This document shows positions 56,206 to 64,000 of a DNA stretch of 64,000 nt, piece after piece. Below the pieces are notes generated by a model that was not told the origin of the DNA, made no database searches, and saw only the letters and a program-made list of their open reading frames with translations. The stretch is taken from assembly GCA_023053575.1 (NCBI GenBank), contig JAKZAP010000004.1, positions 25,349,252 through 25,413,251 of the forward strand. Direction: 5' to 3'. Source of the DNA: Branchinecta lynchi (taxonomy: Eukaryota; Arthropoda; Branchiopoda; Anostraca; Branchinectidae). The position numbers and the translations under genes were made by a program. Numbering within the stretch: position 1 is the stretch's first letter; each line of letters opens with the position of its first letter.

Positions 56206-56919
56206 TTTATGGCTCAAAACTCGACAGGAAATACAAACTTAGCGGCACACTAAATAACAAACTGTCTTATTTTTCAAGGAGATATGCGAAAACCGCACAA
56301 GATTCTTCTCGCACGGAATAGTACGGGCGTGTCCTATTTCCAGACTTTTAATTTATACACCTACCAATAGGAGCTCTCAGCTCCTTATATTGATATTTTA
56401 TTTTTATTGGACAAACCACAAAAAAAAAAGCTATTCTGAGTTTCAACTTTGGGTCGAGTTTGTCGCGCACACTTCCGTTTCCATGACGATTGACGAATGT
56501 TCAAGATGTGTGGATACAAATATACAATGGGAAAACGCCTAGAAAGAGTGCCACGAGCTGCTATTCAAGAGAATATAGGATACAAACCTTTATTACCGAT
56601 GGCAGTCTAGCGCTGTCACTGTCAGTCTTCCTGATGATGGTTGGTGAGGCACTGGAAAAGCAGACTGAGTGTTATCAGTAAGTTAAGCTACTGAGAAAAA
56701 AAGCTGCCACAAACACTAGCAGTTTCCTAGTTTTGCTGGTTCATTGCTCACTACCAGTCGCCTAAATGCCGTTCTCTTAGTCCTTATCGAGACGCGCATC
56801 ACCAAACAGAAAGGCAGACTCGTTACAGTACAGGTATACCTCTTTGAACGTTAGTAAACTCTTAAAGGACCCTTCTTGCTTATTCTGCCTTTGATAGATA
56901 GATTTATTGATTATATTTG

Positions 56920-57010
56920 ACGGTGCAAAACGGGTAAGTCAGCTACATTTTGGACCTTCTTGGCAAGGGTCCTCTTCAGGCTCAAGCTGGATTTCAACAA
57001 GTTCATTTTC
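56920..57010 (-). repeat. Hammerhead element, internal deletion
   Basis: A subfamily 2 arm with CTGAAGA and stem II, but the GAAA-TATA segment is deleted. Confidence 0.7.
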
Positions 57011-57074
57011 CAGCTTGAGGGGCTTTGGGATGAAGAACTTTCGATTTATTGATTGCTGGGCAGCTCGAGGGCCA

Positions 57075-57245
57075 TGTGACTGAATAGCAGTTATTCTTTT
57101 GGGATGACTTCGAAAAGTGCGATTTCGGCAATTGTCGTTTTTGCAGAGCAACCGTGGATCAGATAACACGATAACTGCAAAAACGACTAATTGCTGATCC
57201 AGTTACCGTGGTAACAGATATCACGGTATCTAAAAAAAATGCAAC
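57075..57245. repeat. ACCGTGGTATC palindrome repeat, copy 4
   Basis: gatgacttcgaaaagtgcga, aactgcaaaaacgactaatt and ttaccgtggtaacagatatc recur. Confidence 0.7.
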
Positions 57246-57782
57246 TCATATTCCCAACCGTATATCAACCCGTACGTACATCTCAGGTGCGGTACGACTT
57301 CCCTTCTTTGTGAAGTCATAATTCCAATTTAGAACGTCGCACTATCGTGGTTTTGTTATTACCAAACTGTCCGACGGAGCATGAACATTCGGAAATTTAC
57401 ACTATCGTTAGGAATGTCTTTGAAGAATGGATGACTGATTGATCAAAAGTGTCATAAACACTGAAAAAAAAGCACATACAATCACTTCCTTCGGGTTGCT
57501 ACTCCCCCTACTCCCCTTTGATCACCATATGGATGCGATTCGGCGATTCCGTAATATGAACATGGCGAATCTTGACCGGATGATAAGCAATATAATATCT
57601 GTGGTTTCCAATTAACGTTATTTCTAAATAATTTTAAATTTGAAAAGTTTCAATGTAGGTTTGTGTCAATCAGAAGCTGAAGACTGGATTACGAGCTGGT
57701 TTTTGACAAGGATTTTAAAGTGCAGCAGATTAATATCAGATCATCACCTGTCCTTGTTCAAGAGTAGGTAATCTAGACTTAC

Positions 57783-57921
57783 CTGTCTTCTGTTGAGAGT
57801 CGATGGGAGGCCCTGATCTCTCGGACACCTCGCAAGTCTTCTTTGGAAATAGCATCTTTCAACGATTCCATTGAGTGGGAGGAGGACAGATATCGCTCAA
57901 CTTTAGCACGAACATATGGAT
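57783..57921 (-). CDS. EFA6: EFA6 exon: linker after the PDZ domain
   Basis: A 139 bp exon between the acceptor tcatttcag and the donor GACAG|gtaagt, an ideal 5' splice site. It completes an Asp codon with the previous exon and leaves AG for the next. Residues 41-86 begin DPYVRAKVERYLSSSHSMES and continue as a highly charged, Lys/Glu/Arg-rich stretch likely to be helical. I recognise no named domain in it. Its assignment rests on frame continuity, good splice sites, lack of stops and its place between PDZ and Sec7 exons. The short open frame upstream of position 57921 is intron read-through. Confidence 0.86.
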
Positions 57922-58084
57922 CTGAAATGAATAAGAAGTCTTTCTTTCGTCTTTGATGTCGAAACCCTGGCCTTAATGACGGGATTCCGGCATAAAATAC
58001 ACCAGAAGAAATTATCCCCAGTCTCAACCCACCCACACACAAAATCTTAGCTTAGCTTAGAGCACAGGCGTCACGTATGGGGTA

Positions 58085-58340
58085 AGGGATGACCCCCCCC
58101 CCCCCCCCCATTTTGTCGGTCAGTCGGCAAAAAAACTAATGGGCGTTAAGCACAGCGAGTTTTTAAAAAGTCGATTTTCTGCAAACTGCAAAAAAATAGG
58201 CTACAATTGATTTTTTGTTAGAAACTGTCTTTTTATTCTGAGAAACAGTCGGTAAAAATTGCCAGCCAGTTGGTGAAAATACCCAGCCCCTCCTCCACAA
58301 GCATGTTTGCTAGTAACGCCTGTGGCTGAGAGACGCAGAA
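58085..58340 (+). repeat. C run and AGTCG repeat, partner of 115-340
   Basis: A C run of about 18 near 58092, then cgattttctgc, aaacagtcggtaaaaattgc, cagccagt and gctagtaacgcctgtgg as in the first copy. Confidence 0.6.
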
Positions 58341-60037
58341 CATTTTTCAATCAAAAATTGCTGTCACTCGCATGTCCCGGATTAGACACTTACGTCAAAA
58401 CAAGAATAAATAAAGGGAGAATCGAGAACTCGCATAAATTGAGAACTCGCGAACTCGCATAAACTCGATGTCAGCAAGCTAAGTATGGTTCTTGCTATTC
58501 TGATTTACCGGGGGCGGAGCCTGGGTGGACCTTCGCCTGTAGCCTCTTACATCTATAGCACACAGTGCCGTCTTTACCCTTAGGCCGGTTAGGCCTGGGC
58601 TGGGGGCCAGGGGAAACGAGAGGCCAAGCGGCCGGTGTAAATTGCTGAGAAACCAGGCTACGGTTGCTAGCCGCGTTGCTTTGTTCATTACCATCCAGGA
58701 TCCAGGTGTGACCAACTACGTTGAACCGTCATATACGTTACCGAAATATGCTCAGATTTGACCAGTGTGACTCGACCCAGAATCCTGTGTGCTAATGTGC
58801 TGGTGCTTTTACAATTTTGATTCACGAAAAGGGGCCAAAACCCATTGATGACCTAGGGTCCACCAACAGTAAAAGACGGCACTGAGAGCACACGTGATGA
58901 AGCAGTCAGAAAAGGCGGGTAGTTCAAGCAGTGCTGATTTCTGCGGGATTATAAAAGACTTTCAATCCGGATCAGATTTGTAATAAGAAGCTATTTTATC
59001 AAGATCTTTCACAAAGGCAACGAAAGCGTCATTTGTCTTGTTGCCTTTATTTTCGTCATCCTTGAATGTTAGAATGCACGACTTCTATCACCTCACCATC
59101 CTCGTGTCGTTTCTCCAAACTGGTGGTAGCCGAAATTGGTTCGAGGGAGCAGTTCAAACTGTTTACTTCTTTCTCTATTCTGAATCCTGCGCACTTCCTT
59201 GACGCAAGGAACGGCGACCAGAAGAACCAGCACCAAATTACTACGTGGTTAAGACAGGCACAGGTGCGCGACACTCCACCCCTGGTAAATCAGAGAGGCA
59301 AAAACCCCTACTCGGCTTGATTCAAGTCTTCTCAACTCTCCCCTTATTTATTCTTGGTTAAACCAAGGTCAAGCGTAGGCTAATCGCACTACCATGGACA
59401 TGTAAAATCAATCGCTGCGTAGGGTAAAAAAAGCGTATAAGGGTAAAAAACACACAACAACAATAATGACTAGTTTTACATGCTGCTGTTGTGCAGCTCA
59501 ACAAATCCTTCCTCGGAATTTCAACGAATGCTTTCTCGGAACAAGTTTTTATTCCGACTTCGGAATTTCTTTATCGGGCCGGATTGTATAATCTTATTTT
59601 TACGATAAACATTTATTTCTCGAAAAGTAGGCAGGCAGTTGCGGCAAAAGCTGAGAGGGCTATAATTACAAACCTAACAATCAGAGACAAGCCATACCGC
59701 ACGACATATGGCCACAAACTGGCTGGATACGGTGTAGGTATGCTTCTCTGAATAGTTACGTAACTTTGAGCTGAGCCAGTTCATCCACTTGCTGCCACAA
59801 AATTACTGGTTAGTCACAACCTTTCCTTACGCAAGTCAGTATATATTTTTAACCCATGCAATGTTTTACAACAAAAGAAAGCGGGGTAAAGGTAATAGAG
59901 AAAAGAACAGAAAAAAGGTGCTCCTTATCGTGCTTATATTTAACAACACAAAATGCTCTACTCAATGTTCAGCGATCTACTATACTAGATTAACAAATTT
60001 AATGATTCGTCGAGAGACCGAAAATCGGGTGAGTAAA
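58341..60037. other. Intron, no recognised feature
   Basis: I searched the minus strand for additional PDZ or linker exons and found none with matching phase. No repeat family recognised. Confidence 0.5.
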
Positions 60038-60421
60038 CCTAGGTTCACACAGAGCAAATTGCGGCGATGAACGAGATTTTTCAATCGCAGCGACAGAGAA
60101 TTTTATCGCCCGGATGTTCACACTGAATATTCGTCGGCAACAGAATTTAACGGGAAAAATAATTAAAATAATTAAAAATAACCCTTAAAATAATTAAAAT
60201 AACCAAATAATAAAAAATAATTAATTTTTGTAAAAGTGAATCATCAAAAGGGTCGTTCATGTTGTTGTTGCGTGCATAAAATCGTACTGTCGCCCGATTC
60301 AAGTTGAATTTTCCCAACACTGAAAATCGCCTGACGAAGCAACAGAAATCGCCGATCTTGGCGACGAAAATCTCGGCGATGGCTGATATCGCCTCAGTGT
60401 AAACGTCTGTGTGAACCTAGG
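60038..60421. mobile_element. MITE with perfect 16 bp terminal inverted repeats
   Basis: cctaggttcacacaga (60038-60053) and tctgtgtgaacctagg (60406-60421) are exact inverted copies. The body has TCGCC/GGCGA phrases and an AT-rich centre, no protein. Confidence 0.85.
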
Positions 60422-60939
60422 GGGTAAAAGACCATCCAGAACAAAGGGTCGGGGACCGTCGCGACGATCTTGAATCACAGCTGATAAACAACTTTTAACA
60501 CTGCGAAGTTCTCTGAAGTCGTGTGTTAATGACTTGCAGTGGTCTAGCCCCCCCCCCCCCCCCCCCGAATACAAATGGACTATATAGGTAATATAGACAG
60601 TCCTCTTCAAAACTGCAGTTCATAGAGCGCAAGCAGTTAGGGATTTTTCCCTAGATACACCAGTTAAACGTCAACACGTGACGGCTGCTCTCTGGCCGCT
60701 CGACTGTATACATACTTTTCATAAAAATATATTTTATTTTATTAAAAATGTTAGGGGGTGGTACCCGGAGGGGGGGGGGGGGGGCACAGAGGTTTCGGTA
60801 TCCGGTGGGTTTTCGCGGGGGGGGGGGTAGCCGGAACCCACTCGCACTCTTGTGTAAATTACGTTCAGGACAAGGACAAGCGCATATACCTTGCGCCTAA
60901 ACCATACTGTAGATTACTTGCTGCTGAAATTTCACCCAC

Positions 60940-60993
60940 CTCGCTTAAGTGTCAGTGCCACATCGTCTGTCGCAAGTCGAAGACATCTGAGAA
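60940..60993 (-). CDS. EFA6: EFA6 exon: end of the PDZ domain
   Basis: A 54 bp exon too short to stand out as an open frame. The acceptor is ttatttatttccag and the donor is GCGAG|gtgggt. Two leading bases complete the split codon from the previous exon (G+TT, Val), and one base is left over. Joined across that junction, the protein reads TKEVLRCLRLATDDVALTLK, which is helix alpha-B and strand beta-F of a PDZ domain. Without it the PDZ fold would be incomplete. Because both flanking introns are phase 1, skipping the exon would keep the frame but remove the end of the PDZ. The next exon again fits (G+AT, Asp). Confidence 0.9.
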
Positions 60994-61194
60994 CTGGAAA
61001 TAAATAAGATGTCAGAAAAAGGGGCTTTCAAATTCAGAGCCCAAAACTCTTGCCTTGCTTTCCATCGTACAAAAGTGAAATGATAAATTCTGACGAGGGA
61101 TAATATCATTTCTGGGGAAGAGTTATGTGTATTTGCGTATTAATTTTATACATTTACATTTCTATGTTTATCGCAAGCTGTTTATACTTACGTA

Positions 61195-61745
61195 GTTTGA
61201 ACCGAAAGGGTATTTGCTCAGATTGGTGTTCTGATCCAAGTTCAAATTCAAGTTTTTTAATTTGCGACAGTAAACTGTAAATACATCCAAAAAGCATTGT
61301 GGAGAAACAAAATCGTACATTCAATGCTTGCTAATAATTTTAGCTTAACAACAACAACTACGGACCCTATAAGTCTATAATAAATCTAACAATATTTAAC
61401 GTAATCTAGCAAAATATAATCTAACCTAATACGACCTGTTTAATATAATCTACCAAATTTGACGATGCAAAACGGATAAGTCAGCATCCTTATTAGAGCT
61501 ATATTTCGGCCCTTTTTGGCAAGGGTCCTCTTCAGGCTCAAGCTGGAAAATGAACTTGTGGAAAAACAACTAAAGATTCTTCCTTAAATATCTGAGTTTG
61601 TGAACTTCTTCTCTGAAAACTGTTTGGAGTTAAAGCCGGTGTTGTGATTTCATTCTTGACACGGTGTTGTACGATGTTGTAGTTTGAACCTAAAGGATAT
61701 TTGCTCTGATTGGTGTTCTGATCCAAGTTGAAGTTCATGTTTCGA
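61195..61745. repeat. Direct repeat pair flanking a hammerhead element
   Basis: Bases 61195-61255 and 61678-61740 match (gtagtttgaacc, tatttgctc, gattggtgttctgatccaag). A subfamily 2 hammerhead arm in minus orientation (61455-61660) lies between them. Confidence 0.65.
61489..61542 (-). ncRNA. Hammerhead ribozyme motif, core intact
   Basis: Minus strand: CTT-GAGC, CTGAAGA (61535-61529), stem II, GAAA (61507-61504), TATA, GCTC-taat-AAG. Inner and outer stem I pair. Confidence 0.74.
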
Positions 61746-63300
61746 TCGCAATTTCTGTCCGTCTGTCGGTCCGAGTTTTGCTAGTTCGGGCACTTCCACA
61801 GAAGCTAGGACGATGAAACTTAGCAGGCATATCAGGGACCCCAAATGATCAAGTTGGAAATAGTCCCTTTCCCGATCTGAGCATCGTGGGGGGAGTGGAG
61901 GGAGGGGGAATCCAGAATCTTGAGATTTATGACTCTTGAATGGGTGGTCGGATCTTAATGAAACTTGGTATTTGGAAAGAATTCGTGTCTCAAGACGATC
62001 CACATAAAATCCGGACCCGATCCGGTGACTTCGGGGGGAGTTGGAGAGTGGAACTGGAAATCTTGGGAAACGCTTAGAGTGGACGGATCGGGATGACACT
62101 GGGTAAGAAGAACCAGCTCAAGTCCTAGATAGTTCATTGACATAACCGGACCGGATTCGGGCACTGTGGGGGGAGTTAGGGGGGATTCTGATGATCCAGC
62201 GAGTTCGGTACTTACCGATGTGCTAGGATGATAAAACTTGGCAGGAATATGAGTGATCCGAATAGACCGACTCGAGAATAGTCGTTTGCACGATCCGAAC
62301 ATCGTGGGAGGAGTGGAGGGACGGGGAACCCAAAATCTAGTCGCATTTATAACTTTGAACTGGCGATCGGATTTGAATGAAACTTGGCAAGTGGAAAGAG
62401 CTATTGTCTCAGATGTTCCATGTGAAGTCAGGACCACATCCGATTCTTGAGGGAAGGGTGGGGGGGGAGGGGCACCGGAATTTTGTGAAACGCTAAGCGT
62501 CGAGGAATCGGGATGGTATTTGGTAGGAAGAATAAGCTTTAGATACCTTCTTGACAGAACCAGACCATATCGAGGGACTTTGGGGGAGGGGGAATCCAGA
62601 ACCTTGAGATTTATGACTCTTGAACGGGTGATCGGATGTTAATGAAACTTGGTATTTGGAAAGAATTCGTGTCTCAAGACGATCTACATAAAATCCGGAC
62701 CGGATCCGGTGACTTCGGGGGGAGTTGGAGAGGGTAACCGGAAATCTTGGGAAACGCTTAGAGTGGACGGATCGGGATGACACTTGGTAGGAAGAACCAG
62801 CTCAAGTCCTAGATAATTCATTGACATAACCGGACCGGATTCGGGCACTGTGGGGGGAGTTAGGGGGGGGGATTCTGATGATCCAGCGAGATTGGTACTT
62901 ACAGATGTTCTAGGATGATAAAACTCGGCAGGAATATGAGTGATCCGAATAGACCGACTCGAGAAAAGTCGTTTGCACGATCCGAACATTGTGGGAGGAG
63001 TGGAGAGACGGCGAATCCAAAATCTAGTGTCATTTATAACTTTGAACTGGCGATCGGATTTGAATGAAACTTGGCAAGTGGAAAGAGTTATTGTCTCATA
63101 TGTTCAATGTGAACTCAGGACCACATCCGATTCTTGAGGGAGGTGTGGAAGGGGCACCGGAATTTTTGTGAAACGCTAAGCGTCGAGGAATCGGGATGGT
63201 ATTTGGTAGGAAGAACAAGCCTAGGCTTTAGATACCTTCTTGACAGAAACAGACCATATCGAGGGTCTTTGGGGGAGTTGGAGGGTGTTTCCCGGAATTC
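61740..63300 (+). repeat. TGGCACTTG-type element with a 685 bp tandem duplication
   Basis: Bases 61921-62520 and 62605-63200 are nearly the same, about 685 apart (gatcttaatgaaacttggta, acgcttagagtggacggatc, gaccgactcgaga). The left end has the usual caatttctgtccgtctgtc start. Confidence 0.82.
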
Positions 63301-63309
63301 CAATGATCA

Positions 63310-63435
63310 TATATTAAAATAATGTATACAATGGATGCGTCAGCTACGATGCTTCATCAGCGATATTTCGCCCTTCTTGCAAGGGTTCTTCGTCAGGCTG
63401 TCAATCTGGGATTATTACAGGTTTGTTTTTGTTTG
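63310..63435 (-). repeat. Single-arm hammerhead element (subfamily 1), stem II damaged
   Basis: CTGACGA and GAAATATCGCTG are present, but single-base losses in stem II (gggc, cttgcaag) weaken the fold. Confidence 0.75.
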
Positions 63436-63439
63436 ACAT

Positions 63440-63715
63440 TCTAACTCCTCTAACAAAACGACGCTGATTTTTCAGTGGCCGTGTATTGCTACCTTCGTTG
63501 TGTATCATGCTGTCGACGGTTGTCTCCGAGAAGTTTTTCCATCAGAAAAACCGATTATGTGAATTGTTTCCCTGTTTTCGCTATAAGTCAACGGGTCTCG
63601 AACAAGGCTAAAACAGCCAATACCGCGGGTTATTTGTCGAAAGTACAGCCTAGTTTTAAGGTATTCAAATATTTTAAAATACTTCAGGTTGAAGAGTAGC
63701 CTAAATAGTGCAAGG
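63440..63715 (-). mobile_element. TTAA-family repeat, diverged copy
   Basis: The reverse complement starts TTAAacgacccttgcac and passes ttggctgttttagcc and ctataagcg, in the order of the copy at 4264-4598. Confidence 0.65.
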
Positions 63716-63850
63716 GTCGTTTAACCAATTTTTGGAAATGGGGGGTTACTTTCTTTTTTATGTTTTTTCTTTTGTGAAAGCTGCTTGTTTGCTCCTCACG
63801 ACGGGTAATAAAACGCATTCATTAATTTATTTGTAAAACAAAGCACTAAC

Positions 63851-63917
63851 CTTCCTTCGTCGTGCAGTTAGTCACATCCTTGCCGTCGATCGAGACAATG
63901 ATATCGCCAGGCTCCAG
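63851..63917 (-). CDS. EFA6: EFA6 exon: PDZ domain, first visible part
   Basis: The exon is 67 bp. It follows a pyrimidine-rich acceptor (tgtttcctccag) and ends at GAAG|gttagt. It starts in phase 0 and leaves one base. Residues 1-22 read LEPGDIIVSIDGKDVT and onward, the classic PDZ stretch in which GD-I-V--I-G--V marks the beta-D/beta-E strands before helix alpha-B. The carboxylate-binding loop and first strands must lie in an upstream exon outside the window. PDZ domains bind C-terminal tails of partner proteins. An N-terminal PDZ is known for fly and nematode EFA6, which fits the Sec7 domain found further along this gene. The small size is normal for a PDZ exon. Confidence 0.92.
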
Positions 63918-64000
63918 CTGGAGGAAACATGCAAGTTAGAAACGATAGGACAGCCAGGAAACCGGCATAGCCTCACAACACGGCGGTATCTCTGGAACTG

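Larger units (their letters stand above)
6260..63917 (-). other. EFA6: EFA6/PSD-like ARF6 exchange factor gene, seven exons (partial)
   Basis: This is the extent of the visible part of one spliced gene; its exons are listed separately. Every junction has AG at the acceptor and GT at the donor, and the reading frame passes through all seven exons without a stop, giving 511 codons. The order of domains is PDZ, then a polar serine-rich linker, then the first part of a Sec7 domain. EFA6 proteins act at the plasma membrane, where Sec7 loads GTP onto ARF6 and a PH domain (not in this window) binds phosphoinositides. The introns measure about 2.9, 3.0, 4.8, 8.9, 19.4 and 17.1 kb in transcript order and hold nearly all the repeats described here. 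The gene continues beyond both ends of the window. Extra alternative exons cannot be excluded. Confidence 0.93.

Noticed and set aside
61955..62989. Minus-strand frames of 160 and 101 codons sharing long stretches
   Set aside because: They mirror the 685 bp tandem duplication of a non-coding element; codon pattern and domain are absent.
57783..63851. Direct joining of the first PDZ exon to the 57.8 kb exon
   Set aside because: The phase would allow it, but the PDZ fold would lack its last helix and strand. The 54 bp exon at 60940-60993 supplies exactly this part in the same phase.

Overview
The window is nuclear DNA from an animal, most likely an invertebrate. The evidence is large spliced introns with GT-AG borders, no bacterial gene order, many non-LTR retrotransposon ends, and a gene that joins a PDZ domain to a Sec7 domain. 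That architecture is known for invertebrate EFA6 proteins; vertebrate PSD proteins lack the PDZ. The lineage cannot be fixed from the sequence.

The only convincing host gene runs on the minus strand across almost the whole window. It is the N-terminal and middle part of an EFA6/PSD-type guanine-nucleotide exchange factor for ARF6. I identified seven consecutive exons, in transcript order: 63917-63851 and 60993-60940 (PDZ), 57921-57783, 52964-52830 and 43916-43683 (linker), 24307-23597 (serine/acidic linker plus the start of Sec7), and 6453-6260 (Sec7 core with the catalytic glutamate). All splice phases fit (intron phases 1,1,2,2,2,2), giving 511 continuous codons. The 5' end lies beyond 64000. 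The rest of Sec7, the PH domain and the coiled coil should lie below position 1.

Everything else is intron, and the introns (up to about 19 kb) are packed with mobile DNA. The main families are: (1) elements carrying a minimal hammerhead ribozyme, several of them inverted pairs flanked by 8-14 bp target duplications; (2) elements of 0.9-1.4 kb that end in GGGATCCC and carry an internal array of about 137 bp units; (3) long elements with diverged internal repeats and a hairpin terminus containing TGGCACTTG; (4) TTAA-flanked elements, two of them with a matching empty site in this window; (5) several MITEs, some nested; (6) decayed non-LTR retrotransposon ends with microsatellite tails; (7) a decayed MULE-type transposase between arrays of 16 bp repeats. 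Runs of C or G of 9-25 bases are unusually common, and in one MITE family they form the arms of the terminal inverted repeat.

The most interesting system is the hammerhead family. Two subfamilies differ at both sides of stem I in a compensating way, several copies keep the whole catalytic core, and the paired copies inserted as units.
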